64,000 nucleotides of DNA from positions 124,001 through 188,000 of the forward strand of contig OMIC01000040.1 in NCBI GenBank assembly GCA_900298995.1. Reading direction: 5' to 3'. Every line of letters starts with the position of its first letter. The stretch's first letter is position 1. Source of the DNA: Hyphomicrobiaceae bacterium. Lineage in GTDB: Bacteria; Pseudomonadota; Alphaproteobacteria; Rhizobiales; Aestuariivirgaceae. This document shows positions 24,031 to 33,793 of this stretch, piece by piece. The translations under genes were made by a program, and so were the position numbers. Below the pieces are notes generated by a model. That model was not told the origin of the DNA. It worked only from the letters and a program-made list of their open reading frames with translations, and did not search any database.

Positions 24031-25188
24031 ATGAACCTCGACCGCATCCTGCTCGAGATCGGCGGTGCGCCGATCAGCCTCGCCGATCTGGTGAGCGTCG
24101 CCGGCATCTTCGCCCTGCTGCTGCTCATTGCCGCCGTGGTCCTGTCCTGGCGGGCTCAGGCGGCACGCCAGGAGGAGCTGACCGCCTCTGCACGCCGCAA
24201 TGCCGAACTGGAGTTTCGCATCGCCGAACTGTCCGGCGCGCTGAAGGGGCTCGCCGAGCAGACGCAGGGCAGCCAGATGCAGCTGGTCTCGACCCTCGAC
24301 AAGCGGCTGGACCAGGTATCCGAGCGACTTGGCCTCAATCTCATTGATCAGGCCGAGCGCACCGGCCAGTCGCTCAAGCAGTTGCATGAGCGGCTGGCGG
24401 TCATCGACGCGGCGCAACGCAACATCGCAGCACTCTCAGGCGAGATGCTGAGCCTCAAGGACATCCTCTCCAACAAGCAGGCACGCGGCGCCTATGGCCA
24501 GGCGCGCATGGAAGCCATCATCCGCGACGGACTGCCCACCGGCGCTTTCGCGTTCCAGGGCGTCCTGAGCAATGGCATGCGCCCCGACTGCCTCGTGACA
24601 CTGCCCGACTCGGCGGTGAAGCTGGTGATTGACGCCAAGTTTCCGCTCGAGGCCTTCAACGCGCTCAAGGCCGCGAGTGGCGAGACGAACCTGCGCAATG
24701 CCGAAACCCGGCTCCGTGCTGACGTGATGAAGCATGTGAAAGACATCTCGGAGAAATATCTGTTGCCCGGTGAGACGCATGAGACGGCCATCATGTTCGT
24801 GCCCTCCGAGTCCGTCTATGCCGAGCTCTATGAGAAGTTCGAGGATGTGATCCAGAAGGCGCACCGGGCCCGCGTCATCATCGCCTCGCCCAATGTGCTG
24901 ATGCTGCTGGTCCAGACGCTGCAGGCCATCTTCAAGGATGCGCGGCTGCGCGAACAGGCAGGCCTCATCAAGGTAGAGGTCGGTCGGCTGCTGGAAGATG
25001 TGGGCCGCCTGAAGGATCGGGTCGGCGACCTCCAGAAACATTTCAGCTCGGCTGCCGCCGATCTCGACAAGCTCAGCGTCTCGGCCGACAAGATCAACCG
25101 CCGCGGCCTGCGCATCGAAAGCCTCGATCTTGAGGAGCGGGAAGTCGCCGCAGAGGTTGTCCGGCCCAAACTGGTGGAACGGGACTGA
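24031..25188 (+). CDS. rmuC: DNA recombination protein RmuC
   Basis: A 385-residue protein of the RmuC family, thought to limit DNA inversions and act as a nuclease near the membrane. A hydrophobic anchor spans residues 17-41, followed by a long coiled coil (about 45-150) and a PD-(D/E)xK-like domain with PDCLVTLPD and VIDAKFPLEAF near residues 190-215. C-terminal coiled-coil follows. Length is somewhat short of E. coli RmuC (475) but usual for alphaproteobacteria. It is convergent with recR. Confidence 0.93.
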   Translation: MNLDRILLEIGGAPISLADLVSVAGIFALLLLIAAVVLSWRAQAARQEELTASARRNAELEFRIAELSGALKGLAEQTQGSQMQLVSTLDKRLDQVSERLGLNLIDQAERTGQSLKQLHERLAVIDAAQRNIAALSGEMLSLKDILSNKQARGAYGQARMEAIIRDGLPTGAFAFQGVLSNGMRPDCLVTLPDSAVKLVIDAKFPLEAFNALKAASGETNLRNAETRLRADVMKHVKDISEKYLLPGETHETAIMFVPSESVYAELYEKFEDVIQKAHRARVIIASPNVLMLLVQTLQAIFKDARLREQAGLIKVEVGRLLEDVGRLKDRVGDLQKHFSSAAADLDKLSVSADKINRRGLRIESLDLEEREVAAEVVRPKLVERD

Positions 25189-25191
25189 CGG

Positions 25192-25797
25192 TCAGAGCGG
25201 CCGCCGGGCCCGCATCGCCTGGGTGAGCGTACCCTCGTCCAGATAGTCGAGCTCGCCACCCACCGGCACGCCATGCGCGAGCCGCGAGGCGGCGATGCCA
25301 AGACCCTTCAGCTGCTCGGTGATGTAGTGCGCGGTGGTCTGGCCCTCGACGGTGGCGTTGAGTGCCAGCACCACCTCCTTCACCTCGCCCTGACCGGCCC
25401 GGGCGATGAGGGAGCCGATGGCGAGGTCTTCCGGCCTCACACCCTCGATGGCGGACAATGTTCCACCCAGCACATGATAGAGGCCGCTCCAGGCGGCGGC
25501 GCGCTCCAGCGCCCAGAGATCGCCCACCTCTTCAACGACACACAGGATCGTGCGGTCACGGCGCGGGTCGGCGCACAGGGTGCAGGGATCGACGGTATCG
25601 ACATTGCCGCATGCCGAACAGGACGTGACCTTGTCGCAGGCCTCGGCCATGGCAGATGCCAGCGGCGCCAGAAGACGCTCGCGGTTCTTGATGAGGAAGA
25701 GCGCCGCCCTCCGCGCCGACCGCGGGCCAAGCCCCGGAAGCTTGGCCAGGAGCTGGATCAGCCGGTCAATCTCGAGTCCGGTGGTGCGCCGCGCCAT
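25192..25797 (-). CDS. recR: Recombination protein RecR
   Basis: A 201-residue DNA-repair protein that works with RecF and RecO to load RecA. It has the N-terminal helix-hairpin-helix ([16 protein letters not shown]), a four-cysteine zinc finger at about residues 57-72, and a Toprim domain starting at [15 protein letters not shown], ending with the usual short C-terminal arm. It is the last gene of dnaX-ybaB-recR and its ATG overlaps the ybaB stop by 1 base. Confidence 0.96.
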   Translation of the reverse strand: MARRTTGLEIDRLIQLLAKLPGLGPRSARRAALFLIKNRERLLAPLASAMAEACDKVTSCSACGNVDTVDPCTLCADPRRDRTILCVVEEVGDLWALERAAAWSGLYHVLGGTLSAIEGVRPEDLAIGSLIARAGQGEVKEVVLALNATVEGQTTAHYITEQLKGLGIAASRLAHGVPVGGELDYLDEGTLTQAMRARRPL

Positions 25798-26120
25798 CAG
25801 AAGGGCAGCTTGAAGCCTGGCGGCAGCGGCAGGCCACCGGTGAGCGATTTCATCTCCTCGGCCATCATCGACTCGGATTTCGCCCTCGCATCGCTGTGGG
25901 CGGCGACAATCAGGTCTTCGAGGATATCCTTCTCTTCAGGCCTGAGCAGCGACGGATCGAGTTCGAGCCCGGTCATCACACCTTTTCCGGTGAGCGTCAC
26001 CTTGACAAGGCCGCCACCCGACTGGCCGGTCACGCTGGTCTGTTCCAGTTTCGCCTGCATGTCGGCCATGCGGCTCTGCATGGCCTGAACCTGCTTCATC
26101 ATGTCACCGAGATTCTTCAT
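25797..26120 (-). CDS. ybaB: YbaB/EbfC-family nucleoid-associated protein
   Basis: A 107-residue DNA-binding protein of the YbaB/EbfC family. The N-terminal helix [18 protein letters not shown] and the glycine-rich beta section [13 protein letters not shown] are diagnostic. The ATG at 26120 is preferred over a GTG 9 bases earlier. The start lies inside the end of dnaX (17-base overlap) and the stop overlaps recR by 1 base, the common bacterial dnaX-ybaB-recR arrangement. Confidence 0.95.
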   Translation of the reverse strand: MKNLGDMMKQVQAMQSRMADMQAKLEQTSVTGQSGGGLVKVTLTGKGVMTGLELDPSLLRPEEKDILEDLIVAAHSDARAKSESMMAEEMKSLTGGLPLPPGFKLPF

Positions 26121-27816
26121 CGCTCTCACTCATGGACGGGGTGGGAAGAATTGACGGTTCGGGCTCGCGCACATCCACGATCTCCGCGCCGGGGAACCGT
26201 TTCAGCACCGCCTGAACATCCGGATGTTCGCGCGCCGTGACAAACAGGCTGTCGCGGCTTTCCTGGCGCTGGCGCGCGATGGGCTTGTCGCCACCGTCCT
26301 TGGCCACCATCACCATCCAGCGCAGGCCGGTGAAGGCCTCGAGCTTGCGGGCGATGTCATTGGCAAGACCGGGATGGGCGCCCGGCTCAAGCGCCAGCTC
26401 GAAACGGCCAGGCGCCACACGGATGGGGCGCACGAGGTTTTCGAGATCTGACTTCAGGCGGATGTCGCGCTTTTCGGCGGCGAGCGCCAGAAGATCCTTG
26501 AAACTCGAGAAGGCGCGTGTGTCCGGACGCTCGGGAGGCGCTGCCGAAGCCACCGGCTTGACCGCCAGTGCGCCCTGCGTCTCAGGCGGTGCGCCGGTCG
26601 CGCCGCGCAGCAATTCGCGCACACCCCCCGGCACGGGACGCTCGCCTGGCGTGGCCTGCTGGACGATCCTTGCCAGTTCCTCGCCGCCCGGGAGATCGGC
26701 GGCATGGGCGAGGCGGATCAGCACCATCTCGGCGGCCATCAACGGGTTGGCGTGAAGCTCGGTCTCACGGATCCCCTTGAGCAGCATCGACCAGGCGCGT
26801 GTCAGATGCTGCATGCTGCAGGTCTGGGCATGGTGGGCGCCGCGGGTCTTCTCGACCTCGGTGCGCGCCGTATCCGCAAGAGCGCCTTCGCGCACCACCT
26901 TGAGCCTGGTCACCCAGTGAACATAATCCGCAAGATCGGCAAGAATGGCGGCAGGATCACCGCCCGCCTGATACTGGCGTTCGATTTCCTCGATGGCAGA
27001 CTTCGTGGCGCCCGACATGACCGCCTCGAACAGGTCGATGATGCGCGAGCGGTCCATCAGCCCCAGCATGGTGCCGACATCCGCCGCCCTCACGCGGCCC
27101 TCGCCATAAACGATTGCCTGATCAAGCAGCGACAAGCCATCGCGCACGGAACCTTCGGCGGCGCGTGCGATCATCGCCAGCGCGTCGGGCTCGGCCTCAA
27201 CGCCCTCCTCGGCGGCAATCTTGTCATAATGCGAGGCCAGCAGCGCGGCATCGAGCCGCTTGAGGTCGAAGCGCTGGCAGCGCGACAGGATTGTTACCGG
27301 TACCTTGTTGATTTCGGTCGTGGCGAAAATGAACTTCACATGCGGCGGCGGCTCTTCCAGCGTCTTGAGCAGCGCATTGAAAGCGCTCTTCGAGAGCATG
27401 TGCACTTCGTCGATGATGTAGACCTTGTAGCGCGCCTGCACCGGCGCATAGCGCACGCTGTCGATGATCTCGCGCATGTTGTCGACGCCGGTGTTGGAGG
27501 CGGCGTCCATCTCGATCACGTCCATGTGGCGGGACTCGAGGATGGCCTCGCAATGCGGTCCGAAGGACGGCATGTCGACGGATGGCTTGTCGCCATAGTT
27601 GAGGGCACGGGCGATCAGACGGGCCGTGGTCGTCTTGCCGACACCGCGCACCCCGGTGAGCATGAAGCCCTGGGCGATGCGGCCGGCTGCAAAGGCATTG
27701 GTGAGGGTGCGCACCATCGCCTCCTGGCCGATCAGGTCAGGAAAGGTGCGGGGGCGGTACTTCCGGGCAAGAACGCGGTAGCCTGAGGCGTTCGCGCCGC
27801 TCTGCGTGTCGTCCAT
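26104..27816 (-). CDS. dnaX: DNA polymerase III subunit gamma/tau
   Basis: A 570-residue clamp-loader subunit. The AAA+ domain shows Walker A GVRGVGKTTTAR near residue 55, DEVHML, the TLEEPP/FATTE region and the SRCQRF sensor. The zinc-finger cysteines found in E. coli DnaX are mostly missing here; only one Cys remains in FGPHCEAI. My impression is that this reduction is common in alphaproteobacteria. The C-terminal third is alanine/proline-rich and then ends with a short conserved part. The SRP RNA gene lies about 30 bases upstream on the same strand. Confidence 0.95.
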   Translation of the reverse strand: MDDTQSGANASGYRVLARKYRPRTFPDLIGQEAMVRTLTNAFAAGRIAQGFMLTGVRGVGKTTTARLIARALNYGDKPSVDMPSFGPHCEAILESRHMDVIEMDAASNTGVDNMREIIDSVRYAPVQARYKVYIIDEVHMLSKSAFNALLKTLEEPPPHVKFIFATTEINKVPVTILSRCQRFDLKRLDAALLASHYDKIAAEEGVEAEPDALAMIARAAEGSVRDGLSLLDQAIVYGEGRVRAADVGTMLGLMDRSRIIDLFEAVMSGATKSAIEEIERQYQAGGDPAAILADLADYVHWVTRLKVVREGALADTARTEVEKTRGAHHAQTCSMQHLTRAWSMLLKGIRETELHANPLMAAEMVLIRLAHAADLPGGEELARIVQQATPGERPVPGGVRELLRGATGAPPETQGALAVKPVASAAPPERPDTRAFSSFKDLLALAAEKRDIRLKSDLENLVRPIRVAPGRFELALEPGAHPGLANDIARKLEAFTGLRWMVMVAKDGGDKPIARQRQESRDSLFVTAREHPDVQAVLKRFPGAEIVDVREPEPSILPTPSMSESDEESR

Positions 27817-27844
27817 GGGCGGGCTTCCGCGGGGTAACCTCGAA

Positions 27845-27946
27845 GGTGGGAGGCTGGACGGGCAACCCGTTCCATTCTCGTTAGGGCTGCTTCCTTCCGG
27901 ACCTGACCCGGTTGGCGAGCGGCACGTCCGCCGCCAACCTCCCGCT
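27845..27946 (-). ncRNA. ffs: Small bacterial signal recognition particle RNA (4.5S)
   Basis: The minus strand contains the highly conserved SRP core GGTCAGGTCCGGAAGGAAGC at 27889-27908, continuing into AGCC, which forms the Ffh-binding asymmetric loop and tetraloop. The outer arms pair: GGGAGG at 27938-27943 with CCTCCC at 27848-27853, giving a single hairpin of about 100 bases as in the short SRP RNA. Ends are estimated from pairing and promoter position. It guides inner-membrane and secreted proteins to FtsY. Confidence 0.95.
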
Positions 27947-27949
27947 GGC

Positions 27950-27978
27950 TATATGGGGGTTTGGGCTAGAAAAGGCAA
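27950..27978 (-). promoter_or_regulatory. Promoter of the SRP RNA gene
   Basis: On the minus strand TTGCCT (27973-27978) and CATATA (27950-27955) are separated by 17 bases, placing the start about 6 bases downstream at the predicted 5' end of the RNA. The strong match suits a stable RNA gene. The region may also supply read-through into dnaX. Confidence 0.6.
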
Positions 27979-28069
27979 GCGCAATGGCTTGCAAAGGAAG
28001 CCGGGCGGTTGCATCCTCAGCCTGTGTGAAGGTCCGATGGCGGATCTGCAAATCAAGGGGTTGCTCATC

Positions 28070-28318
28070 ATGGTCAGGACCTTGCTCGCCGGCCTTATGG
28101 TGTTTTTCGGGGCTCCAGCCGCAGCCATGGCGGCAGATGCAGGCAGCGCCCCCAAGCCCACCATGATCTATGCGATTGACAAGGTCTGCAGCGATGGCCG
28201 TTACGACTGCACCACGCGCATGGTCTATGCTCCCGGCCAGAAGGCCATGGTGGTTCGGCCCGGAAGCCACTGGTACCAGACGGCATCCCGCAACGGGGTG
28301 CAAGTCGGCAGACGCTAG
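28070..28318 (+). CDS. Hypothetical small secreted protein (82 aa)
   Basis: An 82-residue protein with a clear signal peptide (MVRTLLAGLMVFFGAPAAAMA, cleavage near residue 21-22). The mature part of about 60 residues has two cysteines (KVCSDGRYDCTT) that could form a disulfide. An AAGGGG site lies 8 bases before the ATG; a second ATG at 28037 is possible but would hide the signal peptide. I do not recognise a family. It sits between the SRP RNA promoter and def, on the same strand as def. Confidence 0.6.
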   Translation: MVRTLLAGLMVFFGAPAAAMAADAGSAPKPTMIYAIDKVCSDGRYDCTTRMVYAPGQKAMVVRPGSHWYQTASRNGVQVGRR

Positions 28319-28363
28319 ACGCGCAGCATTGACCGGCACCTACGCCCCCACTAAGTGACGGCC

Positions 28364-28882
28364 ATGCCGGTTGTGCCCATCATCACGCTTCCCGACGAAA
28401 AGACCCTTCGCCAGGTCTCGAGCCCCGTCGCGTCCATCGATGCGGGCGTCAGGAAGCTCTGGGACGACATGCTGGACACCATGTACCGCGCCCCGGGCAT
28501 CGGGCTGGCCGCCATCCAGATCGGGGTGCCGCGGCGGATGCTGGTCATCGACCTCGCCAAGGACGGCGAGGAGAAGAAGCCGCTGTTCGTCGCCAACCCC
28601 GAGGTGATCTGGGCCAGCGAAGCCCAGAATGACTATGAAGAGGGCTGCCTCTCGATCCCGGAGTTCTACGAGATGGTGACGCGGCCCGCCGAGATCCGGC
28701 TGCGCTACCTCGACCGTCAGGGCGAGGCCCAGGAAATGCATGCCACAGGCCTGATGGCCACCTGCCTGCAGCATGAGATCGACCATCTGAACGGCGTGCT
28801 GTTCATCGACCATATCTCGCGGCTCAAGCGTGAGCGGGTGATCAAGAAGTTCCAGAAGGCCCAGAAGCTCGGAAAGCTCTGA
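28364..28882 (+). CDS. def: Peptide deformylase
   Basis: A 172-residue metalloenzyme removing the formyl group from new protein N-termini. All three motifs are present: [18 protein letters not shown] (metal cysteine) and QHEIDHLNG (catalytic Glu and metal histidines). The ATG at 28364 is preferred to a GTG 9 bases upstream. fmt follows after 3 bases and truA after that, the typical def-fmt-truA cluster. Confidence 0.97.
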   Translation: MPVVPIITLPDEKTLRQVSSPVASIDAGVRKLWDDMLDTMYRAPGIGLAAIQIGVPRRMLVIDLAKDGEEKKPLFVANPEVIWASEAQNDYEEGCLSIPEFYEMVTRPAEIRLRYLDRQGEAQEMHATGLMATCLQHEIDHLNGVLFIDHISRLKRERVIKKFQKAQKLGKL

Positions 28883-28885
28883 GCC

Positions 28886-29791
28886 ATGCGCCTTGTGTTC
28901 ATGGGCACGCCCGACTTCGCGGTCATGACGCTGAAGGCGCTGATCGACGCCGGCCACGACATTGCGTGCGTCTATTCCCAGCCGCCACGGCCAGCGGGCC
29001 GCGGCATGGCGGAACGGCCCGCATCGGTTCATGCCTGTGCGGCATCGCACGGGATCGAAGTGCGGACACCCCTGTCCTTCCGCGATCCGGGGGAACAGGC
29101 CCGCTTTGCCGACCTTGATGCCGATGCCGCCGTGGTCGTGGCTTACGGGCTGCTGCTGCCGAAGCCGGTGCTCGATGCGCCCCGGCGCGGCTGCTTCAAC
29201 GTCCATGCCTCACTGCTGCCGCGCTGGCGTGGCGCGGCACCCATCCAGCGCGCCATCATGGAGGGTGACCGCGAGACGGGCATCAGCATCATGCGCATGG
29301 AGGAAGGCCTCGACACCGGCCCGGTCTGCCGGAGAGCCACAATCGCCATAACGCCGGTCAGCACGGCACAGACCCTCCACGACGAACTGGCAGCCCTTGG
29401 CGCGCGCCTCATGGTGGAGGCCCTCGCCGATCCTGACCTCACCTGCCAGCCCCAGCCGGATCAGGGCGTGACCTATGCCAGGAAGATCGGCAAGGCGGAG
29501 GCCCGGATCTCGTTCTCCCGACCGGCCCTCGAGGTGCGCAATCATATCCATGGGCTTTCACCCTTTCCCGGCGCATGGTTTGAGCTCGCGGGCACGCGGG
29601 TCAAGGTTCTGCTGTGCGAGGTGGTCGAGGCGGGGGGACGGCCGGGCGTCTTCTGCGATGACCGTCTCACCATTGCGTGCGGCAGCGGCGCCATCCGGCT
29701 CATCAAACTCCAGCGCGAGGGCAAGGCCGCGATGACGGCAGACGACTTCCTGCGCGGATTTCCCATTGCAGCGGGAACGGAAGCCCGCTGA
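28886..29791 (+). CDS. fmt: Methionyl-tRNA formyltransferase
   Basis: A 301-residue enzyme that formylates initiator Met-tRNA with 10-formyl-tetrahydrofolate. It begins [13 protein letters not shown], has the catalytic block [18 protein letters not shown] (Asn, His and the basic loop) and the aspartate in LDTGPV. A C-terminal tRNA-binding domain follows. Length is normal. Its stop overlaps the truA start by 1 base (TGATG). Confidence 0.97.
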   Translation: MRLVFMGTPDFAVMTLKALIDAGHDIACVYSQPPRPAGRGMAERPASVHACAASHGIEVRTPLSFRDPGEQARFADLDADAAVVVAYGLLLPKPVLDAPRRGCFNVHASLLPRWRGAAPIQRAIMEGDRETGISIMRMEEGLDTGPVCRRATIAITPVSTAQTLHDELAALGARLMVEALADPDLTCQPQPDQGVTYARKIGKAEARISFSRPALEVRNHIHGLSPFPGAWFELAGTRVKVLLCEVVEAGGRPGVFCDDRLTIACGSGAIRLIKLQREGKAAMTADDFLRGFPIAAGTEAR

Positions 29792-30543
29792 TGGCGCGCT
29801 ACCGGCTCACCATCGAATATGACGGCGGCCCCTTCACCGGATGGCAGTCACAGGCCGGCGGCAGATCGGTGCAGGATGTGCTCGAGCGCGCCGTGGCGGT
29901 GATCAACGGCGAGCCTGCAACCATCCATGGCGCAGGACGCACCGATGCGGGCGTTCATGCCCTCGCGCAGGTCGCGCATGTCGACCTCGCAAAGGACTGG
30001 GACGTGTTCAAGCTGCGCAATGCGCTCAACGGCAACATGCGCGGCCACCCGGTCAGCGTGCTTGAGGCAGAGGCCGTGTCTGCGGATTTCCATGCCCGCT
30101 TCTCGGCAACCCGCCGCTACTATCTCTACCGCATCCTGAACCGCCGCGCGCCGCCCGCGCTCGACCGCGGCAAGGTCTGGTGGCTTCCCGCTGATCTCGA
30201 TTCCAGCATGATGCACGAGGCAGCGCAGCATCTGGTCGGAAAGCACGATTTCACCACCTTCCGGGCCGCGCAGTGCCAGGCGCAGTCGCCGGTCAAGACA
30301 CTCGACCGGCTTGACGTCGCACGCTACGGCGAGCTGATCGAGATCCGCGCCGACGCCCGTTCCTTCCTGCACAATCAGGTTCGCTCGATGGTGGGGACGC
30401 TGCGGATGGTGGGGGAGGGCAAATGGCGGCCCGCCGATGTCAGGCGGGCGCTGGCCGCGAAGGACCGCGCCGCCTGCGGGCCGGTTGCACCGCCCGAGGG
30501 ACTCTACCTTCTGCGGGTGGGTTACAGCGACGCCGAGAAGTAG
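29791..30543 (+). CDS. truA: tRNA pseudouridine(38-40) synthase
   Basis: A 250-residue enzyme that makes pseudouridine in the tRNA anticodon stem-loop. The start [19 protein letters not shown] and the catalytic aspartate in [11 protein letters not shown] (D about 52) are clear. [13 protein letters not shown] in the C-terminal half is also conserved. The gene is convergent with dapE and overlaps its 3' end by 22 bases. Confidence 0.97.
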   Translation: MARYRLTIEYDGGPFTGWQSQAGGRSVQDVLERAVAVINGEPATIHGAGRTDAGVHALAQVAHVDLAKDWDVFKLRNALNGNMRGHPVSVLEAEAVSADFHARFSATRRYYLYRILNRRAPPALDRGKVWWLPADLDSSMMHEAAQHLVGKHDFTTFRAAQCQAQSPVKTLDRLDVARYGELIEIRADARSFLHNQVRSMVGTLRMVGEGKWRPADVRRALAAKDRAACGPVAPPEGLYLLRVGYSDAEK

Positions 30544-31694
30544 TCGGAAATGATGCGGCCGTAGGCGCTCTGCGTGGCGCGCAACTCGTCGATGCTGAGG
30601 CGTTCATCGGTCTGGTGGATGGTGGCATTGGTGGGGCCAAATTCCACAACCGGGCAGTAGTCCTTCACGAAGCGCGCATCCGACGTGCCGCCGCTGGTGG
30701 AGAGCCGGGGCACTTTGCCCGTCGCGGCCGTCACCGCACCCTGCACGAGCGCCACGAAGGGGCCAGGGGCAGTGATGAAGGCATCGGCACCCTCGGTCGC
30801 CGAGACCGACCATGCGCCACCCATCTCGGCGCGAACAGCCGCAATCTCGGTATCGACCCAGCTGCGCAACGAGGCGAAGCTGTGCTCCGTCGAGAAACGG
30901 ATGTTGAACTTCGCCACAGCTCGCGACGGAATCACATTGCCCGCCGGATTGCCAACGTCGAAACTCGTGACCGCCAGCGTCGAGGGGTCGAAATGTACAT
31001 TGCCGCCATCGAGCTTCGCAGCCGCAATGCGGTCGATGAAGCGCGCGAGCTTGGGGATCGGATTGTCCGCCTTGTGCGGATAGGCGGCGTGGCCCTGACG
31101 TCCTTCAACCGCAACGGCGAAGCTGAGCGAGCCCCGCCGCCCGATCTTGATCATGTCGCCCAGGCTGTCCATCGAGCTCGGTTCGCCGACGATGCAATGA
31201 TCCGGGATGTGGCCGTTGGCACGCATCCACTCCAGAACCTTCACCGTGCCGTTGATGGCAGGCCCCTCCTCGTCGCCGGTGATGAGGAACGAGATCGAGC
31301 CCGTGAAACTGCCCGCCCCTCGCAGATGATCGAGAGCTGCGGCCACAAAGGCGGCGACCGAGCCCTTCATGTCACAGGCGCCGCGGCCATAGATGAAACC
31401 ACTGGAAATCTCGGCAGCAAAGGGGGGATGCGTCCAGCCCTCCACCAGCCCCTCCGGCACGACGTCCGTATGGCCCGCGAAGCAGAGATGCGGGGCTCCG
31501 GTACCGAAACGCGCGAAGAGATTGTCGACCTCCGGCGTACCCTCCTCGCGGAAGGTGAGGCGGTGGCAGATGAAGCCCCGTGCCGACAGGAGCCCTTCCA
31601 GATAGCCGAGGGCTCCGCCCTCGGCCGGCGTGACGGATTTGCAGCGGATCAGATCCCGAAGGATCGGAATGGGATCGGTGGGTGCGTTTTTCAT
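30522..31694 (-). CDS. dapE: Succinyl-diaminopimelate desuccinylase
   Basis: A 390-residue zinc hydrolase of the M20 family in the succinylase branch of lysine/diaminopimelate synthesis. Visible motifs are [12 protein letters not shown] (metal His, catalytic Asp), GRGACDMKG (bridging Asp) and ITGDEEGPA (catalytic and metal Glu). The ATG at 31694 is chosen because the frame further upstream runs through a terminator. It follows a DUF805 gene and dapD on the same strand. The 3' end overlaps truA tail-to-tail. Confidence 0.95.
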   Translation of the reverse strand: MKNAPTDPIPILRDLIRCKSVTPAEGGALGYLEGLLSARGFICHRLTFREEGTPEVDNLFARFGTGAPHLCFAGHTDVVPEGLVEGWTHPPFAAEISSGFIYGRGACDMKGSVAAFVAAALDHLRGAGSFTGSISFLITGDEEGPAINGTVKVLEWMRANGHIPDHCIVGEPSSMDSLGDMIKIGRRGSLSFAVAVEGRQGHAAYPHKADNPIPKLARFIDRIAAAKLDGGNVHFDPSTLAVTSFDVGNPAGNVIPSRAVAKFNIRFSTEHSFASLRSWVDTEIAAVRAEMGGAWSVSATEGADAFITAPGPFVALVQGAVTAATGKVPRLSTSGGTSDARFVKDYCPVVEFGPTNATIHQTDERLSIDELRATQSAYGRIISDYFSASL

Positions 31695-31711
31695 GCCAGA
31701 CAGTCTAGCCG

Positions 31712-31745
31712 CAAAAGAAAAGCCCGGCCACTCCCGGCCGGGCCG
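31712..31745 (-). terminator. Rho-independent terminator after the DUF805 gene
   Basis: On the minus strand an 8-base-pair stem (31722-31729 with 31736-31743) is followed by TTTTCTTTT. It begins about 25 bases after the DUF805 stop and lies just upstream of dapE, so dapE probably has its own promoter or relies on read-through. Confidence 0.7.
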
Positions 31746-31767
31746 ATCAACGGGACGGCGGGCGCGG

Positions 31768-32121
31768 TCACGCCGACAACGGATCAGGGCCGAATCGGTT
31801 GGGGCCATCCGTACCCTTCAGGAAGCCGCATTCGATGAGCATCCACAGACTGCCTATCACAGGCACGAGAATGATGAGCGTCCACCAGCCGGACTTGTCA
31901 CGGTCATGCCAGCGCTTGGCATACAGCATGATCGACGGAAAGATCATGATCAGGCTGACGATACTGCTCACCAGCCCATAGCCCTGGTCACTGATGGTCC
32001 CGAGGAAGACGTCGACGAAAATCGAAACAAGAGTGATAACGGCAATCGCCACAACGCCCATCCAGTAGCTCAGGCGGCCGATGCGCCCCTCCGTGCTGGT
32101 GAACAGATACATCCAATCCAT
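31768..32121 (-). CDS. DUF805 family small membrane protein
   Basis: A 117-residue inner-membrane protein with the DUF805 pattern: an N-terminal WMYLFTSTEGRIGRLSYW followed by three to four hydrophobic segments and the KRWHDRDKSGWW motif near residue 75. The function of the family is unknown. The ATG at 32121 has GGGAGA upstream. It sits between dapD and dapE, but a terminator separates it from dapE. Confidence 0.88.
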   Translation of the reverse strand: MDWMYLFTSTEGRIGRLSYWMGVVAIAVITLVSIFVDVFLGTISDQGYGLVSSIVSLIMIFPSIMLYAKRWHDRDKSGWWTLIILVPVIGSLWMLIECGFLKGTDGPNRFGPDPLSA

Positions 32122-32204
32122 TGTCCGTCTCCCCAATCATCTGACATGCTGCTCCATGGCGGCACTCCAACCCGGGCCCCGGGGAACAGATACAAGATTT
32201 ATGA

Positions 32205-33041
32205 TCAATCCCTTAGGAGTTCATTAATCGAGGTCTTGGAGCGGGTCTTCTCGTCAACCCGCTTGACGATCACCGCGCAATAGAGCGACGGGGCGGGCGA
32301 TCCGTCCGCATAGGGCTTCTGCGGCAGGGAGCCCGACACGACGACAGAATAGGGCGGCACCTTGCCCATGTGTACCTTGCCGGTCTCGCGCTCGATGATC
32401 TTGGTCGACTGGCCGATGAACACACCCATCGAGATCACCGAGCCCTCACCCACCACCACACCTTCGACCACTTCGGAGCGCGCGCCGATGAAGCAATTGT
32501 CCTCGATGATTGTGGGGCCCGCCTGCATCGGTTCCAGAACGCCGCCGATCCCGACGCCGCCCGAGAGATGCACATTCTTGCCGATCTGGGCGCAGGACCC
32601 GACCGTGACCCAGGTATCGACCATGGTGCCGATATCGACATAGGCGCCCAGATTGACGAAGGACGGCATGAGGATGGCGCCCGGCGCCACATAGGCCGAC
32701 TTGCGCACCACGCAATTGGGCACGGCGCGGAACCCGGCAGCGCGGAAATCCTTCTCGGCCCAGCCTTCGAATTTCGATGGCACCTTGTCCCACCAGCTCG
32801 ATCCGCCCGGCCCGCTGGAAATCATCGACATGTCATTGAGACGGAAGGACAGCAGCACTGCCTTCTTGAGCCACTGGTTGACGTGCCAGTCGCCATCCCG
32901 CTTCTCGGCGACGCGTGCCTTGCCGCTGTCGAGCAGGTCCAGGGCCGCCACCACGGCATCCCGTACCGGACCCCTGGTGTCGAGATTGACCTTGTCCCTG
33001 GTCTCCCAGGCCTGTTCGATGGTGCTCTGAAGATCAGTCAT
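32205..33041 (-). CDS. dapD: 2,3,4,5-tetrahydropyridine-2,6-dicarboxylate N-succinyltransferase
   Basis: A 278-residue left-handed beta-helix enzyme using succinyl-CoA in diaminopimelate synthesis. The N-terminus ([13 protein letters not shown]) and the hexapeptide-repeat region from RVVPGA-like [17 protein letters not shown] to [10 protein letters not shown] and [11 protein letters not shown] are diagnostic. The ATG at 33041 matches the family start. The HAD-phosphatase gene upstream ends 54 bases before. Together with dapE it makes meso-diaminopimelate precursors. Confidence 0.96.
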   Translation of the reverse strand: MTDLQSTIEQAWETRDKVNLDTRGPVRDAVVAALDLLDSGKARVAEKRDGDWHVNQWLKKAVLLSFRLNDMSMISSGPGGSSWWDKVPSKFEGWAEKDFRAAGFRAVPNCVVRKSAYVAPGAILMPSFVNLGAYVDIGTMVDTWVTVGSCAQIGKNVHLSGGVGIGGVLEPMQAGPTIIEDNCFIGARSEVVEGVVVGEGSVISMGVFIGQSTKIIERETGKVHMGKVPPYSVVVSGSLPQKPYADGSPAPSLYCAVIVKRVDEKTRSKTSINELLRD

Positions 33042-33094
33042 GGCATGTCTCCGCGTGGCAATCCGCTGGCTTTCGCCCGAAATGGCGCAGCCGG

Positions 33095-33793
33095 TCAAGC
33101 CCGGCCTTTGAAATCCCGTGCAAGGTCCGTGAGAAAACCCGGAAGATCTCCCGTGACGTGGTGAATGTGGGTCTGGTCCTCGCCGCCTGAGGCCCGGTTG
33201 AGGTGCTGGGCGTCGCTGTTGTCGGGGCTCACCACCAGAACCGTGGTCATGCCCAGGGCATGCGGCACTTCCAGATTGCGGGCGATGTCCTCGAACATGG
33301 CAGAAGTTTCGGGCCGAATTCCCGTCTGACGGATGAAGGCGCGGTAGGGTTCGGCCCCGGGCTTGGGGATGAAGTCCGAATGCACGATGTCGAAGATGTC
33401 ACCGAAATGGTGGGTGATGCCGATCCGGTTCAGAACCTTCTCGGCATGGGCCACCGTGCCGTTGGTGAAGATCAGCTTGCGACCGGGCAGCGCGTGCAGC
33501 GCCGCATCAAGCTCGCGGTTGGGTGGCACTGGCGAATGGTCGATGTCATGCACGTAGTCCAGGAAGGCATCAGGCGCTATGCCATGTTCGGTCATCAGTC
33601 CACGCAGTGTCGTGCCGTATTTGTAGAACATGTCCTTCTGGCGGCGCTTGGCCTCGGCGTGATCGACGCCAAGCAGCCGCGACACGAAATCGCCCATCCG
33701 GACGTCGATCTGGTCGAACAGCCGGCAGGAGGCGGGGTAGAGCGTGTTGTCGAGATCGAAGACCCAGCTGTCGACGTGCGCGAAACCTCTCAT
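33095..33793 (-). CDS. HAD-superfamily pyrimidine 5'-nucleotidase-like phosphatase
   Basis: A 232-residue HAD hydrolase. Motif I is [10 protein letters not shown] (nucleophile Asp), motif II is IFTNGT, a lysine is in IPKPGAEPY, and motif IV is FEDIARNLE. The pattern fits the SDT1/YjjG-like pyrimidine 5'-nucleotidase subgroup, so it probably dephosphorylates nucleotide monophosphates; exact substrate is not certain. Its ATG overlaps the argB stop by 4 bases. Confidence 0.88.
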   Translation of the reverse strand: MRGFAHVDSWVFDLDNTLYPASCRLFDQIDVRMGDFVSRLLGVDHAEAKRRQKDMFYKYGTTLRGLMTEHGIAPDAFLDYVHDIDHSPVPPNRELDAALHALPGRKLIFTNGTVAHAEKVLNRIGITHHFGDIFDIVHSDFIPKPGAEPYRAFIRQTGIRPETSAMFEDIARNLEVPHALGMTTVLVVSPDNSDAQHLNRASGGEDQTHIHHVTGDLPGFLTDLARDFKGRA

